NCBI GenBank assembly: GCA_030847615.1 | Contig: JAUMIR010000002.1 | Coordinates: 202,661,809 to 202,725,808, forward strand | Source: Gambelia wislizenii | Taxonomy: Eukaryota; Chordata; Lepidosauria; Squamata; Crotaphytidae | Reading direction: 5' to 3' | DNA: 64,000 bases | Part shown: positions 44,901 to 54,700 of the stretch, piece by piece | How positions within the stretch are numbered: position 1 is the stretch's first letter | How the letters are laid out: each line of letters opens with the position of its first letter | Made by a program: the position numbers and the translations under genes | Notes under the pieces: model-generated | What the model was told of the DNA's origin: nothing | The model's database searches: none | The model's input: only the letters and a program-made list of their open reading frames with translations

Positions 44901-47900
44901 AAGTGAAATACAAGACACTGCAAGATGAGAAACAAAGAGGACTTTTGGGTTTACCTAATTTTAACACTTTTTGCTGCTTGTTGCTTAATGTGGTTAAAAG
45001 AATGGATGGTGCTGAGAAATAAAAGACTTTTGGAATTAGAAGGTCATGACCTGAAGGTTGGATGGCATGGATATTTATGGTACAATAGAGTGAAAGTGAC
45101 TGTAGATTTGAATAATCATTATGTGAGATGTGCCCTACTTAGAATATGGACTAAATATAAACCCAGGTTTTATCAGAAACCATGCCATTATGGGTCTCAG
45201 CACAAAAAAAAATTTATAGAAAAGAAACAACAGGCAAAGAAAAGTGGTTGAGATACAAAGAAATGTTGGACAATTACCAAGGAGAATACACAATGAAAAC
45301 AAAAGAATAGCTTTTGACACAGTAGAATTCAAAGACATAGCTGTGTTAGTCTGAAATATCAGTTTCAAAGGGATCTTGTAGCACCTTTGAGACTAACTGA
45401 GAGAAAGAAATGTAGCATAAGCTTTTGTAGACTTGATCTACTTCCTCAGATGCATGAATCTGAGGATATAGATGAAATCTACGAAAGCTTATGCTGCAAC
45501 TTCTTTCTCTCAGTCACAAAAGTGCTACATGATCCCCTTGCCTTTTGATTATGGGTTATGGTTTCCAATGGTTCTAATATCTATGGTTTTGAACAATTTA
45601 AATCTGAGCTTGAAGTGCAATTATGTTCAAACGATAAACAGATGATTGCTAAAATGTATAAACTTTTGTTCAAATTTGAAATGGAAGAAGAGCAGGTGTA
45701 AAAAAGATTGTATGATAAAATGGGCCAAGAGCTTTGGATATAATATACAAATGGAACAATGGGAAAGGATGTGGTCAAAGAGGTTGAAATTTACTTCCTG
45801 TTATGATCTTAAAGAGAATTTTCATAAAATGATGCACCGCTGGTATATGATGCCTGAGAAATTGTCTAAACTGTATAAGCTTGAATGTTTGATGGAAATC
45901 TGAAAAACAAGAAGGAGCATTTTATCATATGTGGTGGGCTTGTGAAAAAGCTAAAAGGTACTGGAGGCAAATACATACAATGAGAATATTAAAGACCAGT
46001 ATAAAATTATAACCAGAGCTTTCTCTTCTGGGACTGATGGATCATCTATTAGAAAGGAACTAAAGAAGAATACTTCAGTATACGATCACAGCAGCAAGAC
46101 TATATGCTCAGAAATGGAAGAGCAACGTATGGCCTACTAAAGAGGAATGGTTGTTAAGAACAAATGAGGTAGCAGAAATGGATAAACTGCCTGTTTTGAT
46201 TGGAGAAAAGTTGCAGGTATCTTCTTTGAAAGATTGGAAACCCTTGATTGACTTTTTGAGAAAAAAACAGTGATAAGATTATTTTTGGTTTGGATTATTA
46301 GTATTAGTTAAATTTATAGATGAAGTATAACATCTAAATTTGAAAAACGGGAGGCTGAAATTTAGGAATTTCCATATAACCACAGAAAAGATAGTTGGAA
46401 GTCATATTCTCTTTACTTTCTTCCCCCCCCCCCCGCCAGTATGTTTTGTTGTAGTATAGTTCATATTGTTTGTGTGTGTGTGTGTGTGTGTGTGTTTTCT
46501 TTTAGTAGTTTGATTTAATGTAGTTTATTATATGTATATGTTTTGTTTGCTATTCAGTTTTAGTGTATGTAGAATTTTAATAAAAATGGTTTTTTAAAAA
46601 AACTAATTTAGGAGATTTTTCTTTCTAATATCTCTTCCAGCTCTTCCTATAAGATGTTTTTCTCTTCTATGCTGGAAATGAGCTGACTTCTGTTCTGTGT
46701 GGTCTCCATGGTCCAACAACTTTATAAAGTAAGTGGGTATCTTGAGAATCTTGTTAACATGTATCTAATCCACAGCAAGTAACTACGGTATGTGCTCTGA
46801 TTTAAGATTTTAAATGCCCTCTTCTTACATCAGCTCCAGCCCCACCAACTCCAGTGTCTTTGCAACAAGTCAACAACCAGCAGACACTAATGGTCTCTTA
46901 GAAGTTGGCTTCCTATTCCTCTATGTTCCACTTTCCACCCATTCCTGTTCTCCTTTTTGCTGAGTCTTAAACTACCCACCGGCTCTTTACCTTCACTCAA
47001 GAGCTGTTTGTGAGCCTCAATCACAGCATTCTCTTTCATCCGTGGAGACCACCTGCTAGGAGAATACTGAGTTTCCAGCTCCTGCAGGGAGAAAAAAAGG
47101 AGGGTTAGCAAACACAGTCCATTGACACCTTTGTTGTTGTTGTCCAGGATAAGGAAAGGAGAAACACAATGGAGAAACACCAGCAGATTCAGATGGGACT
47201 AACCACAGGATAGCTACATGTTCAGATGTCAGAGGGCAGGGAGTAGAGAAGCAATGCTGAAGAGTACTTGTATGTTACTCGCAGAAAGAAAAAATCATAA
47301 GCAAACCTATTTCTAAACAAGGTTTAATTTATTATTAGAATTATAGCCTACCTTTCCACTAAACCTTGTGCAAGCATGGTCTCTGGAAAGGAGATGCACT
47401 CTATGTATGGCTGCTGGAAGGGGTTGTGAAACACAATCTGTTCTGCATCTTGTGTTTTCTCAATCTTGTTTATTATTCTGAAGGTTAAAATGTGCCTGAG
47501 AACTGAGACTGTCAGAGTATGCTGGGACATACAGTCACAGAAACTCATGCTATAAAGAGAACACAAAGCAAGTGAGGTAACATGCTTGCCTACAGGGGGC
47601 ATACTAATGTAAACAAGGCTGCAGCCAGATGGCCCATGTTACGATAAGGTAGCCTTGAAGTCTATTCCTGTGTGTAATCAGTCTGGGAACCAGTGTGTGT
47701 ATGCCTCACAAGGGCAGGATGCTTACGTATATGCTTGAGACTCTGTCATCCGTCTGTGTATGGAGTTCTGAGAAGCTGCTGAGCTATGCAGTGGCTGAGA
47801 CTGCAAAGTCTTGATTGTTGCCACAGAGAGATTCTCTGTTGTATCTGTGTATATTTCAAATACTACAGTAAAGTTTGGTAGTTTAGGTATCACATCTGTG

Positions 47901-50900
47901 TGTGTATGCTTTATTGGACGTCTTAGTGCTGATGCTGGTATGTGAGGTAACTTCTGCTACTCTGCTACGTTTTTATGCTGCCTGGATCTCTCTGAGCATG
48001 TACAGAGTGCCCAGAGCGCTATACCGCATCAGAGACTACCAATGCTCTCTCTCCTCTTTTTGTTTAACCAAACAGGGGAACTTCACAGATAAAATCAGCT
48101 GTCCTTTTCACAATGCAATTTTGTGTGCCTCACTTGTCTCCCCCCTCCCCATCTTAGCCAGAGACATGATAGTAAGTAGCAAGGAGTAACGGGGGTAAAC
48201 TATACAGCACCTAAAGGTTTTTCCAGATGTAGTAGTACACAGACTTCTTGAGAAATTAAATGTTCTCTGCCTAAGAAAGGGGCCTGTGGCTTCACAAAGG
48301 ACAGAGACAGCCTGGATGTCCAGAGAAGTTACTTTATTGCTGCTAATGGAACTTAAATGTTATTGTTCTTTGTCTCAGTCCCCACATGAGCAAGAAGGGA
48401 AGTGGCCTCTGACAGCACTGAGATCCCTCCAAACCAATTGAACTACAATAGAAACAACACCTGATACAAAATGTAGGCTTGTGACTCTAAAATTGTTTCT
48501 TCTACTATGATAAACATCTTTGACCTGATGAAGAAGCCAGTGGAGCTTCGAAAGCTTGCATGACATATTTTGTGCAGTTTGGTTGACCAATTAAGGTATC
48601 ACTCTTTTGTGGATTTTGGATTTCAGGGGTAAAACTGAAGGACAGTTAGCCCATAGGAGGGCACTGTAACAAGCTTAGTCAAAACTCCACCTCTTTGCAT
48701 TGGCAATAACACTGTACCTCACAATAGTGGTACCCTGGGGGCGTCTATACAGTAAAAAAAATACGTACGGCATTCGAAAGATCGATCATCCGTACACACG
48801 GCCGTTTGGATGCACACGTGTCATTCGGAAGGGGGGGCTAGTGAATCCCCTGTAAACTACATGCATTTGGAGTTCGGGAGGATTAGTGGATCTTGAGCTA
48901 AAATCTGTACAAATGGTTGATTGTCTGTATCCCCGTTCGCACACACACAAACAGGCAGTGTAATCTGATTGGCTGGCTGAGCACAGGGGGGCGGGGCTAA
49001 CAAAGAGGGGAATTGGGAGCGGCCGTCATGTTGGATTGCTGGCTAAGCGAGAGTCCAGTAAGTCTGTGAATTTTACATTTATTCCCTTTTATTTTATTTT
49101 GTAAATATGGAAAACAATGTCTGCATAACAGGCACCTTTTTAAATTAAAAAAAGTGGCGGGAAATTTAAAACCGCCACTTCGATTGTTTGCTACAGCCAA
49201 CTGGGCAAGGGGGGTCATAGGGAGTTTAGGGGGGATGAAAAATCGTGTAGGCAGATTGTACATATTCGAACGATTGTCTATTCGTATTTTTTACCCCCCA
49301 AATGGTTTTTTTTAATCATATAGACGGGGCCTCAGAGTGGTGGTTCTGACCCTGACCTATCAGCTGCTGGTCCCTGGCAGTTTCCAGGAAGGAAAAAAAC
49401 AATTGTAGCCAGTAGGCATAAATATGGTACCAGTCTTGGCACATGGAAAATAAATGATTGGCAGTTCTCCACATCAGATAATCTGAGAAGCACTGCCTTA
49501 CAACACATTCCACATTCACTTCATGAAGGGTGCTGGATGAGCCTTTGGGGATCCATCTTTGTCATGCCCATAAACACTGCACAGCTTGACTTCAGTTTTG
49601 ACAATGAGGGATTTTTAAAATTTTCAGAAAGATTGTGGAGTCTCCACAAATTATTGATTTTTGGGCCCTTCTTTCTGTGGAAAATGACAACTCTGTCCAG
49701 AGGGCAAAAGGAATATGCAAACTTTGAACAGTTTGGCCAGTTCCTAACATCATCTCTTTGGGCTTAACAGGAATCCCCTTGGTCAGTATAAACATAAATT
49801 AATAAGATTGCAACATTTAGCTGACTGAACAATTAAACATCTGATTCATTAAGAAAATGCTGCCTTTTCAAATCTGGGCATAGGATTTTTTTTAAATAAA
49901 ATGTTTTCATGGAAGTACTTTAATATAAGTACTGTGGCAGCAGGGATATTATTAGGCAAAGCCTTCTCTCATGGTACAGAATTCTTCATCTAATGCAAAT
50001 CCTGTTATGACAAATGTACACATTATCTCAAAAATACGAAATAAAGAGGAGAGGTGCCTAAAATTTGTATTTTATTCTTATACAGAATTACACTCATTGT
50101 GGAATGTGTGTCAACAGATTACTTGAAGGCACATACACACAGGAGAGCTTTGCCTAGGGCAGTCATTTGATTTTGTTGGCACCAGATGAAGACCTCTTTA
50201 AGCCCTCAGGCATTCTGAATAAATTGTGTTTTAAGCCTGGGCCTTTCTTTTTAAAATTTAACTATTATTTGAGTTTTAATAATTTTATTGTTTTATACTG
50301 TATTTCAATGTATTAGTCAGCTGCCTGGAGAATTTTTGTTACTGAGCAGTTACATAGTAATAAATGAATACAAATAAAAACATGATAAATGTCAACACCA
50401 CTAATTACTTTACATGAGATTTTAGAGTGTGCCTGAGACTATTCAAGCATATAAACTAGTCATTCCATGTTGCTAGCTTTGCAGAATAGATTTATGACTG
50501 TCTCTGATTTTGGGATATGTACTCTTATCCTTTCAAAGACTGCAAAACAATCTCATGCATACTTCTCCTGTGTGTGTATAACTTTCCGACACATCCACTG
50601 CCATTTTCATAAAACTGGGAGAGAAGCATCTGGCCTATGAAAGCAATGGTAGTCTTTAAGGAGACACTAAATTCCCTGTGGTTTTTGCACAACATACTAT
50701 CCTAGCTTCTCTTCTAGAAACTTTGCTCTTGCATTTCCCAAGCAAAACTGAAATCCCGTTGGTGGGTGCAGCCACAATCTTCACCACCCCCATATGCATA
50801 CATACACACAGAAAGACAGCTCTGAAAACCCCCTCACACATACACATCAAACAAAAATGTCCCCCTAACAAAATGCTGTTACCTCCTTTGTCATTTCCTG

Positions 50901-50915
50901 CCATGACTTTCCCAT
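38932..50915 (-). CDS. AFMID: Kynurenine formamidase (arylformamidase), complete coding region in eleven exons
   Basis: Join (minus) of 50883-50915, 46991-47081, 44318-44422, 44096-44144, 43822-43907, 43641-43713, 43400-43497, 43180-43258, 42849-42981, 41053-41157 and 38932-38961: 882 nt, 293 aa, all phases consistent. It hydrolyses N-formyl-kynurenine to kynurenine and formate in tryptophan breakdown, in cytosol and nucleus. An alpha/beta-hydrolase: oxyanion motif HGGYW at 85-89, nucleophile Ser154 in GHSAG, Asp236 in AQHDSPEF and His268 in TDHFD, so the triad is complete. The N-terminus is about ten residues shorter than the mammalian one. An in-frame TGA lies ten codons before the ATG. The gene is co-directional with TK1; in mammals they are divergent. 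Confidence 0.94.
38997..39228 (+). repeat. tRNA-derived squamate SINE in AFMID intron 10
   Basis: AATGTGGTGTAGCTGTTTGA, TGACCTTGGGCAAGTCACAC and the tail GGAAACCACTTGAAGACACA. It lies about 35 bp from exon 11, antisense to AFMID. Confidence 0.75.
39526..39676. mobile_element. Small fold-back MITE
   Basis: The left arm CTCTGGTTTGTTTACTGTGA faces the right arm TCACAGTAAACAAACCACAG. The arms extend inward with CATCCAAATTAGGAAGTCTGG against CCAGATTTTGATG. About 150 bp, no ORF. Confidence 0.75.
39677..41052. other. Rest of AFMID intron 10; no gene seen
   Basis: A Tigger-like trace (CAGTAGGTTCTGCTATAATG) lies at about 40131-40210. Otherwise nothing is recognised. Confidence 0.4.
41053..41157 (-). 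CDS. AFMID: AFMID exon 10
   Basis: Encodes [20 protein letters not shown] then [15 protein letters not shown]. It contains the catalytic His (TDHFD). Acceptor TCCTTTAG|GC, donor CACAG|GTAGAT; 35 whole codons. Confidence 0.95.
42010..42436 (+). mobile_element. CR1 LINE 3'-end fragment, about 430 bp
   Basis: TGGTGAAGAGAAGATTGATG, TTTAAATATCTCATGGGCTG, CTTGTTCCCTGCTGCCTCTG, GGTTGGACTTGATGGCCCAT and CCTTCCAACTCTTATTCTAT are in CR1 order. In AFMID intron 9. Confidence 0.87.
42849..42981 (-). CDS. AFMID: AFMID exon 9
   Basis: Encodes [40 protein letters not shown] and EYFK, with the catalytic Asp. Acceptor TCTCCACAG|GG, donor TTCAAG|GTGTGT. Confidence 0.95.
43180..43258 (-). CDS. AFMID: AFMID exon 8
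   Basis: Encodes [20 protein letters not shown] and VLHMS. Acceptor TTCCCAG|GA, donor GAGCCG|GTGAGA. Confidence 0.95.
43400..43497 (-). CDS. AFMID: AFMID exon 7
   Basis: Encodes [20 protein letters not shown] then [12 protein letters not shown]. It holds the GHSAG nucleophile elbow. Acceptor CCTCTAG|T, donor TTAGAG|GTATTT. Confidence 0.96.
43641..43713 (-). CDS. AFMID: AFMID exon 6
   Basis: Encodes [20 protein letters not shown] and TGI. Acceptor TTTGCCTAG|GC, donor GATCAG|GTAGGA. Confidence 0.95.
43822..43907 (-). CDS. AFMID: AFMID exon 5
   Basis: Encodes [20 protein letters not shown] and VGYDVAPK. Acceptor CACCTCTAG|C, donor CAAAG|GTACGT. Confidence 0.95.
44096..44144 (-). CDS. AFMID: AFMID exon 4 (49 nt)
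   Basis: Encodes [15 protein letters not shown] with the HGGYW oxyanion motif. Acceptor TTTTTTCAG|CC, donor CCTTAG|GTGAGT. Confidence 0.94.
44318..44422 (-). CDS. AFMID: AFMID exon 3
   Basis: Encodes [20 protein letters not shown] then [14 protein letters not shown]. Acceptor GCTTTGCAG|GT, donor CTGAAA|GTAAGA. Confidence 0.94.
44741..44888 (-). mobile_element. Zinc-finger LINE (family Z1), copy C, 3' tail only
   Basis: Minus-strand text gives [20 protein letters not shown] and MSPS, then the 3' end GAAGAAAAGCCAGAGAG. About 150 bp, strongly 5'-truncated. In AFMID intron 2. Confidence 0.85.
45331..45545 (-). repeat. Interspersed repeat inserted in the L1 fragment
   Basis: GCTGTGTTAGTCTGAAATAT, GATCTTGTAGCACCTTTGAG, AGCTTTTGTAGACTTGATCT and a second GAAAGCTTATGCTGC block. 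This amniote repeat text recurs at about 8055-8098 and 48530-48615. It splits the L1 reading frames at 45330. Its class is unclear to me. Confidence 0.6.
46465..46495. repeat. TG microsatellite
   Basis: About twelve TG units in the L1 3' UTR. Confidence 0.85.
46991..47081 (-). CDS. AFMID: AFMID exon 2
   Basis: Encodes [20 protein letters not shown] and [10 protein letters not shown]. It contains the ENQYCPSRW-like block typical of vertebrate AFMID. Acceptor CTCCCTGCAG|GAG, donor GTGAAG|GTAAAG. Confidence 0.94.
47082..48736. other. AFMID intron 1, part; unclassified repeat text
   Basis: 48530-48615 holds CCTGATGAAGAAGCCAGTGG, CGAAAGCTTGCATGAC and a tail, related to the repeat at 45331-45545. 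No exon is seen. Confidence 0.45.
48737..49331. mobile_element. Nonautonomous DNA transposon (family G1), copy 3
   Basis: Left end GGGGGCGTCTATACAGTAA, right end TCATATAGACGGGGCC, inverted. The inside has AAACCGCCACTTCGATTG and CTATTCGTATTTTTTACCCC, shared with 18834-19840. About 595 bp, no transposase ORF. Confidence 0.75.
49332..50882. other. AFMID intron 1, remainder; no gene seen
   Basis: AT-rich unique-looking sequence; nothing recognised. Confidence 0.4.
50883..50915 (-). CDS. AFMID: AFMID exon 1 (coding part)
   Basis: Encodes [11 protein letters not shown], joining to [11 protein letters not shown]. This lines up with PWKKMSAE-ELENQY in mammals. Donor AAGGAG|GTAACA. An in-frame TGA ten codons upstream supports this ATG. 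The flanking sequence lacks a CpG island, so a noncoding first exon farther right is possible (a CTGCAG acceptor-like site lies near 50963). Confidence 0.8.
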
Positions 50916-51750
50916 GTCACTGGCTCTGCTGTCTTTTCTTCTTCAGTCTGTGCTTTCTGGGCTGCAGGGCAACTCAAGTTACCAGCCCCATGTGACCAAA
51001 TGTAGCCTCTGGGAGCAAACTGTGGAATGGATCAGTTGCTCCTCTTTGACCTGTTCCTGGTAGCTGAAGTTGGGCAGCACTCTCTGATAAAATAAACTAT
51101 GTTATCTGCTAATAAACAAATCGGCATGAAGGTTTAGGTAAAAGGCAGGCCCATGTATGCTCTCAGTGTTTACCCCAGAACAGACAGCCTGAGTTTGCTC
51201 AGATAGCTGGTGCCCTCCTGTACAAGATACAAGATGGGAGGGGGGGGGGTTCTGGGAAGTTTTTTAAAATTATTTTTGACCAGCAGTCCCCACATCCACC
51301 CCAACACTACTGAAATAAACAATAATTTCTATCCTGGCTGCCCTCAGAAAAAGATCCCAGATTCATCCAATATGGCAGTTTCTTGGTTTTCTTATATATT
51401 TTTCATTGAAGCAGGCTCACAACTCAGTGCAGTTCAAAGAGGCTGCAGTATAGACAGCTTCTCTGAGCATGGACATCACAGAGTTCTAAGATATGATGGA
51501 TAAAAGCATTGTTTCTCATTTAGCAGGAAGCATATTACTTGAATGGTTCCTTATTGCCCACTTTGAACTGATTACTGTATACCTTGGCCATATGTCCCTC
51601 CTCTATACATTCAAACAGGTTTTTGCCAATGTTTTAATTAAAAATTATGGTGTGAGACCGTGAAGAAGTAGGTCCATTTCACAATTTCCTTGCCTAATGC
51701 TATGATTATATGCTTATTTGCTTGGAAGTAATTTGTAAGTATGAGACTTA
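50916..51750. other. Upstream of AFMID; no CpG island, no divergent gene seen
   Basis: The AFMID promoter or 5' UTR exon should be here or farther right. I see no TATA box or CCAAT pair that I can defend. Confidence 0.4.
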
Positions 51751-51970
51751 GGGTGCATCTACACTGTAGAAATAATGCAGTTTGACACCACTTTAAGTGT
51801 TGTAGCTCCACCCTATGGAATCCTGGGATTTGTAGCTTTACAAGGACTGTAGCTTTCTCTGCCAGAGTGCTGGTGCTTCACAAAACCACATGTCCCAGGG
51901 TTCTGTAGGATGGAGCCATGGCAGTTAAAGTGGTGTCAAACTGCACTATTTCTACAGTGCAGATGCATCC
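51751..51970. mobile_element. Harbinger-like MITE with TTA target duplication
   Basis: Left end GGGTGCATCTACACTGTAGA, right end TACAGTGCAGATGCATCC, inverted, with TTA at 51748-51750 and 51971-51973. Inner palindrome CACCACTTTAA ... TTAAAGTGGTG. Three-base TTA and GGG termini fit PIF/Harbinger. Confidence 0.82.
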
Positions 51971-51973
51971 TTA

Positions 51974-52700
51974 ATTGTGAGAATAAGTATGTGATGATTG
52001 AGTTCCCAAGTCTTCCCTGCCACTATTTGCATAATGTGAACATTTTGAGAATGGAGTGGATGTTCCCCACTCCAAATATCTACATTTAGTAGACAGATGT
52101 CATTGGTATAACAAGTGGGATCTGCAACAAAATGTAGTATCATGGGACTCTCACATTCAGGGTTCCAGCCAGCCAGGCCCTCTTCCATAACATTCCATTC
52201 CTACCCAGATTTTGAAGTTGCTTTTCAGAAGTAATTAATTAAATTACTAATTCCAGTCTTTAAGAAGTAAATTGTTCCTTTTATTAGTTCTGAAGATGAG
52301 GAGAGTTAACTTATTATTTCAGAAATATTAATCACATCAATAAAGTAATTTTGTTCTTGTTACAGTACTGTTAAAATGTAATTTAGTTCTACCTTCATTA
52401 CAAAAAAGCCTATTTACATTTTACAAACTTGCTGATTACCTGTGTTCCTAATACTCTAATCCCTTGCTGTTGTCATTCCCCACACCACACACACACACAA
52501 GTTACCATTCTTGGGGCACTAAAACATTAAGTTCTCATGGGGTTGTTTTTGTTCCCCCTTAGGTACTCCCCCTGAAAGATTTTTGTATTTCTACAAGCTG
52601 TTGGGATCCTCCAATCCTGCTAATATCTTCATCTTTAAGATGGGTGCACAATTAGTTCACAGTTAGAAAGGAAAAAACACCTAAGGCAGTTTTCCACAAG
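51974..52700. other. Intergenic; no gene or repeat recognised
   Basis: AT-rich with a short CA run at about 52488-52500. Confidence 0.4.
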
Positions 52701-53700
52701 GATATGAGATGCAGCAGTTTGATACCATGCTAAATCTGTAAAATTGGAATCTGCAGCATGCCACTGAACCTGTTCTATCCTGTGTCTGCAGTTTCTCTAT
52801 GAGATTGCTGCCCCCATTCAGCATTAATAGCCCTCTTATTAATCACTTCTCCCATGCATCCCAGTTTAGCGAATGTCCATCATTCCATGCTTTCCAGCCC
52901 TGCTAATGTGTTCTGGTCACAATTATAATGAAGTAATTATAAATAAGGTCACATACTTGTTCATTCTGCAAAGGTTTCAATATTTTTATGCCATTAAAAT
53001 GTGCCAGTTTATTATGGGGGCCGGAATGAGATGCTTCCATATTCACGCTGCTAAGCAAACAGTGCTGTTGATGGCGGAGTTCACAAAAGATCATAAGGTT
53101 ACCTATTATAACATTAACAGTCTTGTGCTACTGCCACTAAATCAGGTATGAAAATTTACCATTAACTATGCCAGGGTTCAGTATGAAACCCTCCAGTTTT
53201 CTCCTCTATAAACAAGCACATCAATAATTATAATAGCTTTCAAATTATAAATCTGTGTTATGTGCTTTTTTTTTTTATTTTGCCCAAATGAGGCAGCTGT
53301 TTAATTACATCTGAAAAGAAAGAAAACCTGAGAAAGGAAATTAATAACATATTGGTTATTTAACTGTGGCACTGGCCATTGCTGAATGATTAAAAAAATC
53401 AGGCAGAGTGTGTGTCCTAAATTCTAAAAATGACTTTTTCCACTGTCCTAATACTTTCTAAGCCGTTCCACAGCATGTACAAGAGCTGATAAAGAACTAA
53501 AATGATGACTTCTATTGCTAGTATGTGTGTTAGTCCCAAATAGAAACTGTTTTAATTTCTAATAAACTTAATTTTAATAATTAAAAAAACCATATTCCCC
53601 TCCATTAAATAAAGTTTTACTTCAGAAGTTAACATGCTATTTTGATGTCACAACACAGCCAGGAGCCCTTCTTTCAGAGCTGTTTCAGTGTATTTTGGCA
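52701..53700. other. Repeat-free AT-rich stretch; possible conserved noncoding DNA
   Basis: It is free of all repeat families seen elsewhere in the window and carries homeobox-like words (ATTAATCAC, TTTAATTACATC, TAATAATTAA). This is a weak stylistic impression. No coding potential is defended. Confidence 0.25.
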
Positions 53701-54170
53701 CTTTGGACAAATTTGCCTGCCTCACTGCTGTTAGTTCCTTCACAGCACAAAATACATTAAAGGGAGAGAACATGGGTTTTCTAGGCCTATTCATCTCTTT
53801 TAAAGTCTTTTCGTTTTTTCATAAACCTTTGGAGTAATGGCCAAAACTCAATCATTAGTCAAAATTAGACTAGACCCACTGAATCAATGGAAACTTGATA
53901 AACTCAAAATTTATGTAAATTCCACTGAGTTAATCAATGGGTTTACGCTAAATGGGACAGACAATTGAATGGGGGGGGGCTCTCTCTCTTTTTTTTAAAT
54001 ACTGCCCCATAGGAGATAAATTCCACAACTGAGGCTTCAACCCTGCATATTTACATACCCTCCAATTGTCCCAATTTGGCAGGGAGAGTCTCCATCAATC
54101 CTTCCTTGTCCTTTGTAATCTGCTTTTTAAAAAATTATTTTTAGTAAGTTGTACTTCTATGTACCAATAT

Positions 54171-54203
54171 AATTATCTATCTATCTATCTATCTATCTAT
54201 CAG
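54171..54203. repeat. ATCT microsatellite
   Basis: About eight ATCT units. Confidence 0.9.
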
Positions 54204-54700
54204 GCTTGAGTATGTACAATAGGCTTGGGTATGTTTCCTTTCCCAGTGTGCTGATTGGCTGCTCAGGAAACACACCCAACCAATCACCACCCACATGCAA
54301 AATCCTCTCCACCTCACAATTCACTCCTGCCACCCAATCTACAGCTACACTGCCTCACAAGGGCCCCTCCCTCCTCTCACTCCCTCAGCCACTCCCCTGT
54401 CATGGGCTGCGATGGGAACAAAACAGTCAATGGGCAATGGCAGTAGCGGGATGCCACTGCTGCTGCTGCAACAGTGCCCAGGCAGTCAGCTGGCAGTGGT
54501 GGCAGCACGCCACTGCTGCCACTGTGCTGGGACTCAGGCAGTCAACTGGCAGCAGCAGGGCAACAGAGCAAGTCACCCTCAGCAATTCCGGGAAAAGTGT
54601 GGAACGCTGAGAAGGGGGAGGAGGAATTTAAATCCACTGGCCTACCTTACAGGGATGTTGTGAGGTCTACCAGGTGTTTTTTGGGGAGTCTTTTAACGGC
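54204..54700 (+). repeat. Unclassified repeat with CCCAGGCAGTCAGCTGGCAG units
   Basis: GCCCAGGCAGTCAGCTGGCA and CTCAGGCAGTCAACTGGCAG at 54478-54553 match the tandem block at 29165-29262. CACTCCTGCCAC also occurs before both blocks. It is likely one interspersed family with an internal minisatellite. Confidence 0.5.

Larger units (their letters stand above)
44889..46605 (+). mobile_element. L1 LINE 3' end (RT C-terminal region and 3' UTR), decayed
   Basis: Plus-strand pieces: [34 protein letters not shown], then after an insertion [34 protein letters not shown] and a [15 protein letters not shown] stretch. These are L1 C-terminal motifs. It ends in AATAAAAATGG and an A-rich tail near 46605. 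Stops and frameshifts are present. It lies antisense in AFMID intron 2. Confidence 0.82.

Noticed and set aside
52873..53151. A 92-codon plus-strand frame in the repeat-free island
   Set aside because: It has no domain and no splice signals that would join it to a neighbour. Noncoding conservation is the better hypothesis, if any.
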